From the NCBI GenBank assembly GCA_948567375.1, contig OX419755.1:23576517-23640516 (forward strand): a DNA stretch of 64,000 nucleotides. The letters run 5' to 3'. Positions within the stretch are counted from its first letter, which is position 1. Each line of letters starts with the position of its first letter. This document shows positions 30,465 to 43,639 of the stretch, in pieces. Source of the stretch: Lunularia cruciata (lineage: Eukaryota > Streptophyta > Marchantiopsida > Lunulariales > Lunulariaceae). The notes beneath the pieces were generated by a model, which was given only the letters and a program-made list of their open reading frames with translations, did not search any database and was not told where the DNA came from. A program made the translations under genes and the position numbers.

Positions 30465-33400
30465 CTAAAGTCACTTATTGATACATGGGTATACAAAAAA
30501 GATACACATATCTATTGAGATGGGGAGATTGGAAACACCAAGGGTTAAATTATAGGAGGTTGCAAGGAGGGTTGTTGTGAATGAGACTATAGGCAAACTT
30601 GAAGTAGCTTAGTAAACTCTAGAGATGTTTGTTTCAATAAAAAAGTGCAATAATGGAGGTAATAAATTCCAAGTAAAATACCCGACAACTTATGAGAAAT
30701 CTATAATGCCTTTGGCTTGAGGAACAAAATTGTGAATCTATTTGAAGTCTTGGGAAGAAAGAATTTGACTATTTGTTGAGTTACATGTACTACAAGTTGG
30801 GTGGCAAGTTGAGGACAACAATAAGGTGTTTCAAATAGGGTTTTTCATTACCCTACCAGATCCCAAATAAAATTTCAGGGGACCAGGTAGCTTGCAAATG
30901 GGAGTTTCTTATAGGGTTTTGTCATAACCATAAATATTGCATGGGCCCCAATTTTCATGACCCACAAGGAGTTTGAAGAATCAATTTTGTGCTCCCATAA
31001 AGTTTATTTTTTGGAAGTCTATGGTAGGTTCATCAATATTTTTTGGGCATGGTTGGGTACCTAGAATTTATGGTATTTCTTCCCATAGCCATAAAAAATT
31101 TATGGGTCATGAAATTCATTGCCCATAAAATATTAATAGGCTATGGAAGATCCTATATACTAAGTTAACAAAAATTCAGGCCAAAATCAGATTTTGATAA
31201 CTTATTTGAAGCCCTAAAACTTTCCAAGGATGTTCAAACATATATTGCATTTGAGTTAAGGGACCCCAACAAATATTTATGGGAGCATTACTATAATGAC
31301 CTATTTGTGTAAGGTTTTTGTAAAACTTATTCTTGAAATCATAGTTTGACTAACCAAATATGTTTTAATTATCCCATTGTTGTGTTTTGGTTTGCGTAGA
31401 CCATGAAAAAGTAAATTTAAATTATTTATCTCCACATTAGTGAAATAGGTTGTATGGCAGATCCCATGGTTGAGTTATTGCCATGTGAGAAATCTATGTA
31501 TGTGTATACCATTGACCATGTGGGTTACAATGTTATCCTTTTCAAAGCTCCGATGTCTATAGGTGGTGGAGAGTTGAGAATCTTGGGGGGAAAGGAGGTG
31601 TCTTGGTTTGGGAGTAGTCTTGAGCGAGAGGAGGACGTTGAGAGTGAGAGTTGTAGCAGAGCATGGAGACCAAGCATCCAAGAGAGAAACTGAGTAGGAG
31701 ATGTCCCATGCTCCCAATCTGCCACTCCGAAATCCTTTTCTCATCAAACTTCAAATTCTACACCATGAAAGCTTATAAGATTGGATGGTGGCACATTTTG
31801 GGGTGGTATTCATGGAATCGGTGATGAGAAACCCAGATCTTGTCATCCTTCCAATACATAATTATGTGCAAGTATGGGATCTAACTATTTATGTGCTCTT
31901 ATAGATGGAGAAAAACTTGATTTTGCTCATGAGCATCAAGGTGGACTTGTGGGTCTATTTGTCAAATGACCAAATGTGAAGAGACTAAATGACAAATTGT
32001 AAGAGATTGGGTACCAAGTGAAGAACTCAAGAGTTTTTGACCTTTGAAGGAGTTTGTGGATGGAATTTGAGGAATGAGGACCATGGTTGGAGAGAAGAGC
32101 TAACAGATTACAACCTGAAGATAAAAATCAGGTGATTTGAGTAGACTCTAGGAGAGATATCAGCGATTGAATTAAGGGGGTAGAATTCATACCCATGAGC
32201 ACAAAGTAGGAAATTCAAAGAGCTTCTTGAGAAATTTTCATTATTTGTTAGTGGGGTTGGAGAGAAGACAAAGTGCTTATAGTGCTAAGTGCAACAAGAA
32301 CTAGTTTTTGGTCAATCTCAAATCAAATCTGGTTGATTAAAGTTGGGGATTTCAGGATGGAAGGTGTTGGAGAAGAGTTGATGATCAGTTTGGAGTTTTG
32401 ATCAATCCCTAATTTGTGGTTAAATTCACCTTATAAAGCTTTTCAATGTTGTTTTTGGTTAGTATTTGCACCTCTATGCAAAGGTTTCATGTGAATTTCT
32501 CAAAAGGAGAATTCAGGTTCTTTGATCAAGTATACTTGGGTCTGTAGAGCTCACAAATTAGCCCAGCTCAAAAATTGATCCATATCTAGGGATTGGGGTT
32601 TGATTAGGCCATAAAACATTGTAGGAGGTTAGACAAGGGCACAATCAGATACTATAAAAAATTTGGTTGGCTTTGGGTCCATAAAGAGTGAGGTTTGTTG
32701 AAATAAGTGTTATTGAAATATTATCATAAGCTCGATGGAGCAATTCTATCTTCAATCATGAATGATTGGCAAATCTCCTATTTTTTGTGACTTTGATCAA
32801 GAATTTTAGAATTCTAGAGTGCTTTTGAGGATCAATTGTACCACTGGTTTAGAAATCTAGAGAAAATCTGCCAAGAACCAAGAGAAAACCCTAAATTAAG
32901 GATTTTGAAATTAGGGTAAAAACTATAGAAAATTGCCTAAATTTGAGAGCTTGTCAAGGGAGCTATCATGATCATATTGTAGATTATTTCATATCATTGG
33001 AAAGCTTGTCTTACAAGCTTTATATTCAATCCAAGATCACTTGATTCAAGGTCACACACAAAAGGTTATGTCTAGATGAGTTTTGCAGACTTTTCCCCAT
33101 CAAAGAGACATAGAAGTTATACACTTGGATTAGAAGTAGGTTGAGATCTGAAGAAAAGATTGGAGGAGGCTTGGATAATAGGTTGAAATTAGCTTGATGA
33201 CAAAGCAAGAAGGATCAAAAGCTCTTTTCTGACAAAAATTACATAGAGTTATTCTCAAATTCTTGTGATCGGATCCTCTTTGTGCTTAGGTTCCTTCCTT
33301 CTAGGTGTGTTGTGTTTTTCTCCTTGGTGATGTTGGAATTGATGACCAACAAAATAAGAGTATGTGAGTGCTTGTTATGATGATATGTTAGGTTGCTTGC

Positions 33401-33959
33401 TACTTCCCTACCCAATAGAACTAATCTTAGAAACAAGAGTGGAGGGTTCTACTAGTTGGGTACAACTTATACTCAGATTAGTAGACATGAGTCTACATGC
33501 AACCTCTGATCCATAGCTCCACAATTAGGCACCTTGTATGTTCCCAAAGAAAGAAAGGAAAAGTATGACACCATAAAGTTGAATGTCATTAATCATAATT
33601 TGAGTTTGATTAAGGAGGACATGTGTCATCATTGGATGAAGCAAGCCATAGTTCTTTTTTGAAATGTGTTAGAACTGAAAGAGTTATGGCAAGAGACCAA
33701 CTCTCTAGATATTTCTTGCAGGTTTTCATTTTCTAAGAAATTTTCAATTGCGCAAACTATTTCTTTTGTGTTTTCATTTCCTATGAGAGAAAAATTATGT
33801 CGGATTCTAAGATGCAATGCTAGAGCACATAGAAAGCACTAGTGAAGCAAATTAAGAACTGCGTGCACAAGCAGATTCTAGATGTGGATGTGGAAGGTGA
33901 AGGCACTTTCTTGAAATGAGGATGGATGAGGGGGAATCAAGGAGCGGGGTTTAGGAGAA
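30464..33959. other. Unassigned CpG-poor DNA
   Basis: No convincing gene is present. The longest open stretch (31,454-31,693, with antisense frames over the same bases) has no recognisable domain. The region contains repeated phrases such as TTTATGGG and CCATAAA near 30,840-31,140. A short resemblance to the A-family leader (AATTCTTGTGATCGGA, near 33,258) is too weak to use. Confidence 0.5.
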
Positions 33960-35240
33960 TTAGATGAAACATGGAGTGATAAAAAATTTGAGATGAAAGA
34001 TTTAGAACTAATTATGAGGTGGTGGTATGTGGTGCATTGGAAAGATACTTACTTGATAGAAATGTCATCCGTTACAATATTGATATTCCTTAGCAAATTT
34101 TTAGAGATCTTGATTCCCTCATTCAAACAGCTAGTGCGGATGGAAGTTGAATCCTTTTATAGTTTACTTGAACTCATTAGAGACAATGATATTTTTCAAA
34201 AAAAAAATTCTAGTAAAATTCAAACCCTTGTATGGGTTCAATTGGTTGTAATCATTGATAGTTTTGTACATAATGGAAATGGTGTGTGTGTGGCAAGGGG
34301 GACCAATTTATGGGGGATTAGTTCAAGATCTACCATAAAATTTATGAACGAAGTCATGACAACTATTATATCCACTTTCTAGAAAAGAAGTTGCTTTGCT
34401 TGACAAAGTGAAGAGAATTAGAATTTCCAATGTGTTTGCCTTGAAAGGGTTTTAAAGGTGTGTTGGATTGGTGGATGGTAGTACCTTATTCACTTTAGCA
34501 TATAGACCCAAAGTTAGAGAAATTTATTGTAGCAAAAAAGGTTCCTATTCTATCAATGTGCAAGAAATTTCTAATGATATGCAAAGAATAATTCATTTTT
34601 CATAAGATGGCATGAGTTCTTTAAGTTCAATAGTCAACTCATATTAATTCCAAGTTTAGTGTGTGCTGAATTTTATTCTCCAATTGGTGGATGTGTGTTA
34701 TCATTGCATTGTAGGGAGGTCAAGCTCTTGTTATAACATGAATTATATCAAGAAGTCACCTTTGTGGGTTTAGATGAATTGAAGAGGGTCTAATAATTAT
34801 TCAAGCACCACCAAATATCTATTAAGTGACTCAAGTTGTAAGCCATTTAGTTCACTCATTCAAGTAGAGAAGCATTCAGGATAAATTGGATTTTAATAAG
34901 TGTGTTATAAGAGCACATATTCTTCATGAACATTGAATTGGAGTGTTAAGGTCCAATGGCAATTGTGGCATGAACTAAGATGCAATTGAAACGTAGAAAC
35001 AAGAATTTATATTTGATGAATTGGATCAATTGTTACATCATATTGCATAAATTTTTGATAAATAGGTCCAATCTATGGGTATAAGAGGTTGTAAGGAAAA
35101 TAGAGTTCACCTCGGAATTTTTTAGAGAACAAGATGCAAATGATCTCCCAAGGATTCCTACAAGAGAGGAAAAAAGAGAAATACTTATGGAAATATAGAT
35201 TGCTTACAATAGGCAATTTAGTCAGATTTTGAATCCTTAA
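33960..35240 (+). pseudogene. PIF/Harbinger transposase, decayed
   Basis: The plus strand reads successive blocks of a Harbinger-type (DDE_4) transposase. An N-terminal helical part leads to QTLVWVQLVVIIDSFVHNGN and WGISSRSTIKFMNEVMTTI (open 33,993-34,382). Then comes CVGLVDGSTLFTLAYRPK (first catalytic Asp, 34,474-34,476), SKKGSYSINVQ near 34,531-34,563, and finally RAHILHEH, IGVLRS and CYIILHKFLI (about 34,910-35,060). The middle part with the second Asp is unclear. Stops and small shifts break the frame. The companion Myb-like gene and terminal repeats were not found. Confidence 0.78.
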
Positions 35241-35579
35241 TAAACTATGAACACAATGTTTTCTGTGAATGGTGGTAATGTTGGTTCATTTGATGATTTC
35301 TATTCAATGAAACATATAAGGAATTTTTCCAAAATTTCATGAAAAATTCCTTGTATGAATATGGATATTTTATGCAATGAATATGAATTCTTGCTATGAA
35401 TAATACACTTTTTGGCTATGAAAAATATAGATGTTTGCATTGAGGATTATGGATTCTTTGTTGCAATGACATCAATTTAGAAAAATGTAGGTAATAAGTG
35501 ATTCATCTTAAATACAAGAGCTCTTGATGGTATTTGAAAAATGGTTTTTCAAATTGGCAAGTTTGTGAAAGAAGGAGTT

Positions 35580-36010
35580 TCAAGTTAGCAAGTTTGAGAT
35601 GGAAGTAGGATCAAAGGAGGGCAGTGAGGTGTGAAGGAAGGTGGTTTGAAAGAGAGGAGTAAAGCAAAAGCTTCAACAATAGAGAGTGTGCCAAAAATAG
35701 AGAAGTAAGTAAATTTCAAAGGGAGGAGAGAGAAGAGAACACATCTATAGTAGAGAGTGTCACAAATATAGCAAAATGAGAATATTTTTGGAAGGAGGAG
35801 TGGCAAAAACAAGCAAAGAGGAAAGAAGGAAAGGTGGAAAAAGCTAAGGAGGAGAAAGAGGGATTAAAGCTGAGAAAGGAAGGAAGATATTTTTGGAAAT
35901 TGACAAAGAGATAGAAACAAAACAAGGAGAAATAAGAGATAGAAGGGGTAGAAGGTAGAGTAAGGGGTCATTCAAAGATTGAGTTGCAAAGGGAGAGAAG
36001 GCACAATTAT
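35580..36010. other. Purine-rich (plus strand) low-complexity block
   Basis: The plus strand is dominated by A and G, with repeated GGAGGA, AGAGAG and GAAGGAAGG. A tandem-like phrase about TAGAGAGTGT..CAAA.ATAG recurs at about 35,681 and 35,752. Three overlapping minus-strand open frames here are products of base composition, not genes. Confidence 0.6.
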
Positions 36011-39000
36011 AGTTGAAACTGGTGACTACTAGAAAGTGTAGGATATGCCACATATGAAGGATTTCAAGGAAGGAGAGTGTTCAATCAGATTACATGCTGA
36101 GGCTCACATGACTTATATTAAGTGGGCCTGGTTGGACAAGTATCAAATGCATAAATTTATGGATAACATCAACAAAATTGATGCAATAGGACTTAAAGTT
36201 TGCATTGGAATGGATTTTCCCTCCACTAATGTGGGTGAATGAATCAATTATGTTTCATGTATTTAATCATTGCATTATCTTGGCCTCTTTACTAACCCAC
36301 ATTCCCGTATCTAACCCCTAAAAAAAACATGCTACTCCTTGCTCAATTCATCTTTTGATCCCATAGTTAGGGATTTGAAATTTAGGGATTTAAGCACTAC
36401 AATCAATCCTACTCCAAAGCCCACACACCTTCTAGCAAGATAGCTCTTGTCACCATATCTATGAGTGTTCCTTTTCCCTGTCCCATTCCTACAAAAAATC
36501 CTCATCTTAGGCCCTTGCACTATGGGTGATCTCCCTCCAATTCCCCCTCTTGGGAGCAATCCCTTCCCCACTCCTCCTCTTTCTCCTATTCATGCAAATG
36601 ATCCCCGTCCCAAGCCCTCATGCTTTGGGCAATCCTCCTCTTGCTCCCCCTCCCTCTAGCAATCCCATGAGCAATCAGTTCCTATCCTTGTGTTGTGAGA
36701 GATCCTCCTCTTAAATTCCATGAACAACCCTATACATTGTTTAGTTATTGGTAAGTTTATGGAATTTAATTTTTTTCATTTATGTTTTCTTATATTCCCA
36801 TATGTATGTAGCTTGTGAGCACATGGGATGTAAGATCTCATATACAAATAGTGAGTAGGAGATCTTTCACTTTGGCTCTTGGGCCTATAAGAGATGCCTT
36901 TGCTGGTGTAGTGCAGTATGGTGGGGTGGGCTGGGAGAGTTTAAGAAAGAGTAGATCTATATCTTACTCATAGGTCCAAGAATGGTTTCTAGTGAGAGAT
37001 CTTATGGTTAGAAAGTGCCTTACTAGATAGTGTGTGTATGCAACTTAGGGACCATTCTTCCAAATGTTTACTTTAGTTCTTGCATTGGCTAGGCATCCAA
37101 AGGTGGAACATGGACATCTTGCACTTAATATGAAGACTAAGGTGGAGAGGACAAGAGAGGACTATGATTGGAAAGAGCTTATGTTTATTGTAGTTGAGGT
37201 AGATTTGGCATGCTTGCAAATCAAACACCCAAATGGTAGATAATTCAAATAATCATTTGTTGGATAGTTCTTCCCTCATCTATTCTTGGAGAGTGGATTC
37301 ATAGGAGAGGATGAGGTCTACTATGGGAGCTTTCTCAAGTGGCAAGAGGAGTTCTATATCTCTGGTGCACATGATAATGATGATAAGCTTGAGGAGGAGA
37401 GTGAGTGAGAGTAGTGTAGAGATTTCCTTAACAAAAACTACATGTCTTCTTGTATGTTTGATTGTTATCTTCAAACATATAATGAATGAATCACTCAATA
37501 GTTGCATCCTTTAGTATATATTGAGTATTTGATATATTGAATGCTTGAGATATGATGTGTTTCAGTGATATTTTTTTTAATGATTTTTAACTTTATATTG
37601 ATTTATAAAATCACAATTGAATTGATATTCAATTTTACTTGTGCATAAGTTACAATCCTTTTGTTATATATGACACTCCTCTAGATGACCTTCCCACTCT
37701 CCCTCTAGAAGATGTTTCCCCTCCACTTCTTGTTTGTTTAGGAGACCTTAACTTAAAGGGTGGAGTTGTGAAAGGAAGTAACTAGATCCTTAGGTTACCC
37801 ATTCTAAGGATAGGAGTACATCATTGGATCTTGTGAGTCTTGCACAATTAGAGCTAAGGGAGAATGAGGCTTGCAAGAGGGAGATACACTTAGTGGAGAG
37901 AGAGTGCTTGTCTGTGTGTAAAAGAAAGAGATAGAGAAGCATATAGAGTTGAGTAGGTAGAGTTTGATAGGCTTATGTCTCTTAGAGAGACCACAATTAC
38001 GGTCTTAGGCTCAATGAAGAGTTTTACTAAAGAGATTTGTATATTACTAATAGATTGGTAGAGGAGTCCCAAAGAGCTTTGATTGTATAAGGAGCTCAAG
38101 TGTATGGAGGTTCAGGTAGGTGTGTAGACTCAAATGGACTATAGAGAGTGTCTCTTGTTAGCCTCAGATTGAGAGTATAAAGAGTGAGGTTGAGCCTAGA
38201 GGAACTGCATCTAAGCCTTTTGTTATGAAGATACTGACATGGGAAACACAATTTGAGCCTCATCTCCATGCATTGGGACATATAGGAGAGCCTTGTATGA
38301 TCATACTAGGTATAGAGATTGTTCCTTGGAGACCATGACTTTTGTATGATCTCAATCATATGAAGAGAGAATGATGACACTCTTTTGCAAGCTTTCTAGA
38401 CTTAGGATGTTGGGAGAGAGGATGAGCTCGTCTAGAGAGTTCATTACTTGTATCATTTATGCTCACAAGAGGCGGAGAAAGATATTCATGTTGGATCTTG
38501 GATGCCTAGTGGATATTATTTGGCATAACAATCTTATCAACATCCAATGGTATGATGTATTGCAATAATTTGGATGGTTTTATGCAACAATTTTTATAGA
38601 GGCTCAAGTAGTTTTTTCTATGTTCCACGGCCTAGAGTTAGAGAATTCATGGAGTATTGTGTGATACACTTTGAGGTTATGATTTAGACCGATAGCACAT
38701 GAGTAGAGATGAAGTGTCTCCTTTGGTCCATGTGGGATGAAGGTTTCTTACCCATAGGAGTACACAACAAAGCATGGCTCATGGCCATGCTTGATAGTGA
38801 GGATGGGTACCAGTTCACTCAGAGAGGTTTCACATAGACCTTATAGTGCATTTACTACATTAGGTCTTTCAGTTTGAGGCATATAGTTAGTTGATAATAC
38901 ATTCCAGTTTTTTTTGTATGCACCATCCCCACGTGCTATCCATCCTCCTACAATAACTCCTTTTCATTTTAGCATAGGAGATTTGTGCATCTTATCATTG

Positions 39001-39123
39001 GACCTCTTTATTGCTCCTTATAGAGATTTAATTCAAGCATGTGTGTTTTTGCTAGAGTTTCTCACCAAGGAGTGGACTTTAGGTCATCTTACGGTTATAG
39101 TGCAGATCCCTGTGATGGTTTAG
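36011..39123. other. Unassigned DNA, disrupted at its right end by element D
   Basis: Short open frames at 36,045-36,242, 38,371-38,568 and 38,914-39,123 lie on the plus strand and could belong to one decayed gene, but none matches a family I know. The stretch 36,462-36,715 is pyrimidine-rich. The sequence continues beyond element D at 45,794, because D has perfect target duplications. Confidence 0.45.
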
Positions 39124-39885
39124 TGTAATAATCCAAGGATAAGAGACCTTAAGAGGAATACACCATGAGAAACACATAATTACACACTCAAACCTTCGAT
39201 GCCCCAAAGGAGCACCTTCTCTTTATTATATAGACAAAGAGGATCTCCTCCAAGGAAGTCCCACCATAGGATTAGCCACATAGATAGGTGACATGTCAGC
39301 AAGCTCCACCCTTGGATTATTTACTTGGATGGGTCACATGTTGGTCCTGGCCTTATTTGGTTGGTTAAACAAGGTTTGACCAGAGGGAATCTTTTAGGGA
39401 ATCTTCATGTAGGAATCTCAAAATCACATGGGTGAGGTACTGTTGAAAAGCTCTTGACAAGATAACCAAGGGAGAGGGAAGGTCAGCCTTCCTTATGGTG
39501 GATGTGGGTAGGGAGAGAAAATGCATATTTTTGAGGCCTAATTCATCCGTTTAGGCCTCCAAAATTGCCTTCAAAGATTAGACATATTTTGGTTCCTACT
39601 CTACTAGTAGAAGTCCCTATTTGGTGATACCTCTTTCTGATCTATTTAGTCCATCATGTGTAACATCCTTCTAGATGTTACCAAACCAATTCTCACCTTT
39701 AAATCATATGTCTAACTGTTGATTCTAAGGTTTTCAAGTCTATCTTGGTTTTTGCCCTATTAGTAGAAGTACTCTTTTGGTGCTATTTCTATCTAATCTA
39801 TTTTTTCCATCATGTATAACATCATTCCAGATGTTACTAAACCAAATTTCACATCTAGATCATACGGCTAGCTCTTGGTATTACA
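39124..39885 (-). repeat. 3' LTR of element D
   Basis: This 762-bp LTR has the plus-strand ends TGTAATAATCC and GTATTACA. Same family as LTRs at 522, 6001, 11742, 15740, 45001 and 53080. Confidence 0.93.
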
Positions 39886-39900
39886 CACCTCCCTCCTTTT
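39886..39900 (-). other. Polypurine tract of element D
   Basis: Minus strand AAAAGGAGGGAGGTG lies directly before the 3' LTR start TGTAATACC. This is a typical plus-strand primer site. Confidence 0.85.
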
Positions 39901-39939
39901 AATATGCAACATCCTTGTTGTGCAACTATTGCTCAAACA

Positions 39940-40105
39940 CTTGCACCAACAACAATGCATGTGTCAAATTTGGCAGTGGGCTCCCAAGTTATCTCATAGA
40001 GGGGGTAACGTTTCCACTATATCAGATATTCCACCTGCGGATGGCAAGTACCACACATATATTTTTGGAGGATACGCTCCACTTCACATTCCTCCGTGCC
40101 ATCAA
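39940..40105 (-). pseudogene. Chromodomain at the pol C-terminus of element D
   Basis: Minus strand from about 40,100 reads ECEVERILQKYMCGTCHPQ, then VEYLI, a TAG stop where Val or Lys-type codons stand in relatives, and WKRYPLYEITWEPTAKF. The aromatic cage and Trp-Glu-Pro are clear. Upstream, an integrase tail of the type His-Pro-x-Phe-His-Val-Ser lies near 40,190-40,230. Confidence 0.8.
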
Positions 40106-40129
40106 TGAGTGTTGGACAAGGTCAAATGT

Positions 40130-41260
40130 CTTGTGTGGAATGACAATGGCCCAATCGGGGAGCATATGTACGTAGTAGGGAAACATGGAACATTGGATGG
40201 ATCTTCATGTGTGGTGGTAGCTCAAGGTGATAGGCCATAGTACCGACTCAACAAAGAATAGAAAAAGGCCCAATGAAATGGAGTTTGAGCTCACAAGGGC
40301 CAACTAATGTGAGGTAAGTTGTAGACAATCACCTGATCCTCAACATTGAACTCCATGTGCCTATGGTGTGCATTGGTATATTGCTTCTATTGATTTTGTG
40401 CAATCTACAATCTGTGCTTAGCACGCTCCACACCTTGTTGGATTCTAGAAATAAATGTGTTGATTGCGTTGACCTTGGTAGCCATTGGATAGATCTTCAT
40501 CAAGCTAGAAGGTGTGAAAGGATGCTCACCATACATGAGGAAGAACGGAGTGACATGGGTGGATGCATTCACCAAATTATTGTACGTAAATTCCACCAAT
40601 GGGAGCAGGGTGTCCTAATCTCTTGCTCCTCTAAGGTGAAGCTGGGTAGCATGTCTTCAATAGTGCAATTAGCCCGCTCTATTTGTCCATCTGTTTGGGA
40701 GTGGTAAGTTGTGGACATGGCCAACTTGGTTTTGAAGAAACCAAAAAGTGTTTGCCAAAACAAACTGGTGAATTGAGTGTCTCTATCGGTGATGAGTACT
40801 CAAGACAAGCCATGGTGAAAGGAAACTACATCTAAGTATAATTGAGCTAGTTGCAGAGTGGTAACATCCTTGGTGGTAGGGCAGACATGCATCATTTTGC
40901 TAAGCCGGTCCACAAAGACCACAATAGAGTCAAACCTAGAGGTGGTCCTAGGTAATTCATAGACTAGATCTATACTCACATGTTCCCAACATTGTGTAAG
41001 AGTAGGGAGAGGTTGAAGGAGCCCTATAGGAGCTTGATTAGAAGTTTTGTTTGTTGATAGAGTAGGCAATTGTGCATGTAGTCCATCACATTGTTGCTCA
41101 TCTTGGGCCAATAATAATAATGTTAGACTGCATCCAAGGTCTTGTCCACTCCGACATGACCTGCAATGGCCGAATCATGATATTATGCTAGAATGGTAGT
41201 GCATAATTCTAGGACATTTTGGATCCATAATCTGCCATCATAAAAGGTGAGTCCTTGGAT
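40130..41260 (-). pseudogene. Integrase of element D
   Basis: The zinc-binding part (about 41,240-41,060) reads GHVGVDKTLDAV and then Cys-Leu-Leu-Tyr-Gln-Gln. The core holds all three acidic sites: HVSIDLVYELPRT (about 40,985), VLITDRDTQFTS (about 40,786) and DGQIERANCTIEDML (about 40,690). A TGA just before VLITDRD, in place of an arginine or tryptophan codon, splits the frame. The C-terminal part, including AFTYNN-like VEFTYNNLVNASTHV and YGEHPFTPSSL, is open at 40,599-40,405. Confidence 0.85.
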
Positions 41261-41319
41261 GTTGGTGATGCCTTTGGATGATTGCGCTCCTACAATCTAT
41301 GGATCAATTTTTGTAGCAG

Positions 41320-42650
41320 CTAGCATCTCTTGCCAGAATTTAGGGTTAATCTTAACCTCTCCACTAAATTTTTTACGATTGGCATGCGGATGAATGCATC
41401 TGCAAGTTGCTTCTTACCTTCCACATAGGTGATTATCATGTTGAAGCATTGTTGCCACTCTACCCACCAAATCTGGCGACGAGATAGATCTTTATGTGTC
41501 TTGAGGTAGACTAGAGGTTTGTGGCTTGTCTCTACTACAAATACCTTCTTGCCCATATAGTGCTTCCAATGCGTGGTTGCAAGGACAATGACCAACTCTT
41601 CTCATTCTGTGGTGTGATAGTTACGCTCTACCAATAACAACTTTGAAGAGAAATATGCAATTGGATGCCATCCGTCATGCCACTCTTGTTGTAGGACTGT
41701 TCCTATTGCTAAGCCTGATGCATCTATAGCCAACTTAATTGGATGTTTTGGGTCATACCACTTCAAGATTGGTGCATGTAGCAAGGTGGCTTTCAATTCT
41801 TGAAAGGCCAACTCTTGTGCGGTTCTCCACGTCCACTTCTTCCCCTTGCCAAGTAGTGTCGTTAATGGTTGTGCAACCTTGGAGAAGTCCTTGACAAATT
41901 GATGATAGAATCTCATCAACCCCAAGAAGCTCTTGAGTTGAGTCTGATCTTCTTAGGCGTGCTATTTTTGAATGACCTCTATTTTATCAGTCAATACTTG
42001 AATACACTTTGCACTTGCTCTATGCACTAAGTAGTCTACTTCAGACGTGCCAAACTCGCACTTTGAGAGTTTGGCATACAATCAATTTTGTCTTAGAATC
42101 TAGAGGGCTCTTGTAGATGTTGTTTGTGTTCCATCATTGTGCTATTGTATACTAAGATGTCGTCTAGGAAGACAATAATAGACTTATCTAAATATGGCAA
42201 GATATATCATTCATTAGACTCATGAAAGTGGCAGGTGCATTGGTGAGGCCAAAAGGCATCACAAGAGACTCAAAGTTGCCATACTTGGTGCAAAAGGCAG
42301 TTTTGTACACATCATTTTCTACAATTTGGATTTGATTGTAACCGCTCCGTAAGTCCAGTTTGGTGAAGTGTCTTGCTCCATTGAGTTGATCAAACAGGTC
42401 ATCCATGCAAGGTAAGGGGTATTTGTTCTTCACTGTTTGTTGATTGAGACCCTAGTAGCCAATGCACATGTGCATTGTACCATCCTTCTTCTTCACAAAC
42501 AAGATAGGAGCCCCATATGGTGATATGTTGGGTTGGATGGGACCCTTTTTGTAACATATCTTCAATCTGATTCTTACACTCCTCCAACTCATGAGTTGAT
42601 AAGCAATAAGGGGCCTTACAAGGAGTTGTCTTCACCGGGAGTGTCTCAAT
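41320..42650 (-). pseudogene. Reverse transcriptase and RNase H of element D
   Basis: The minus strand carries the reverse transcriptase fingers (42,635-42,399) and then the palm, with [35 protein letters not shown] and [13 protein letters not shown] (42,433-42,188). The catalytic Phe-Leu-Asp-Asp-Ile-Leu lies at about 42,155-42,175 in a shifted frame. The thumb and connection start with GLMRFYHQFVKDFSKVAQPL (41,925). RNase H contains LAIDASGLAIGTVLQQEW with its first Asp, continuing to 41,320 as EGKKQLADAFIRMP. It is split by frameshifts near 42,190 and 41,960. Confidence 0.88.
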
Positions 42651-42810
42651 TTTATGGTCTACTCCTTTTTGGTGGTGGTAATCCTACAGGTAGATAATGG
42701 GGAAAGACATCTTGAAACTCACTTACCACATTCTTCAATTTCTCAAGAATTTGTCCATCTAGTTGGGCACTTTGGACTTCTCTTATTAGACCCATGAAAC
42801 CTCTATCGGT

Positions 42811-43326
42811 CTAACATATAGCTATTGTCCCTATGACATAGAGAGGCAATTCTTGCCTATGTGATTTTTCTTTAACCCCAATGATCGACCATTGGTGGGT
42901 TCTCATTACTTTCTTCCTCCAATCTACCATATGGTTGTAATGCTCCATCCATCGCATGCCTAAGATTGCATCATAACAAGCTAATTGTATCACTTGCCAC
43001 TCAATTGCTTCTTGATATTCTCCTATAGAGAGTGTTACTTGTCTAGGTAATGATTCAATCTCTGTTTGCTTGTTAGGTAACTCTACTTCTTTGCTCTTGT
43101 CTCTCTTTAGATCCATTCCCAATCTTATTGCAATAGAGCAAGACAAGATATTCTTTGTTGCTCCTGGATCTATTAATACTCTCACTTGATTGCCTTCTAG
43201 TACTCCATTCACAACAATCAATTGTGAGGTTGCCTTTTGGGACCTTTGTGCTTTCATTTTCTTCCTTCCCTTTCTTTTTTGCTTCCTTATTGAGCTAGTA
43301 AGGCTGCAAGGTACATTTATTGGCAA
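42811..43326 (-). pseudogene. Aspartic protease region of element D
   Basis: An open stretch of 171 codons. VLIDPGATKNILS around residues 49-61 corresponds to the protease active site, with Pro for Ser/Thr behind the catalytic Asp. YDAILGMRWMEHYN is the second conserved block. The lysine- and arginine-rich start belongs to the gag-protease linker. It is the longest intact frame of the element. Confidence 0.82.
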
Positions 43327-43639
43327 TCTTCATTTTCCAAAGTGATTTGCACCTCCACCTCTTTAGTGCGTTTCTCCATGTTGTTCAAACATTGCTTATA
43401 TGAAGACCAAGGGCCTCTAGGGAGATGAGCACAATAGTTGGTAGATATGTGCCCAATATGGCCACAATTGTAACAATGGTATTGTTCTCCTCAAGTTCCT
43501 TCTTGTTGTGGGACTCCATCTCTTTGTTCTTCTACCCGTCCGTGCTCTCCTTGAAGCGGTTATGCTCCTTGGTCTCAAAACCAAATTTTACCTAGTTCTA
43601 TTGGTACTATTCCACCCATATGTGGCATTTTTGCCCGAT

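Noticed and set aside
30308-30496. Minus-strand open frame with a long Arg-Glu repeat
   Set aside because: It is only the translation of the CT microsatellite.
31454-31754. Frames on both strands of 65-90 codons
   Set aside because: Mutually antisense, with no recognisable domain and no start context or conservation.
35585-36053. Three overlapping minus-strand frames rich in Ser, Phe and Leu
   Set aside because: They arise from a purine-rich low-complexity strand.
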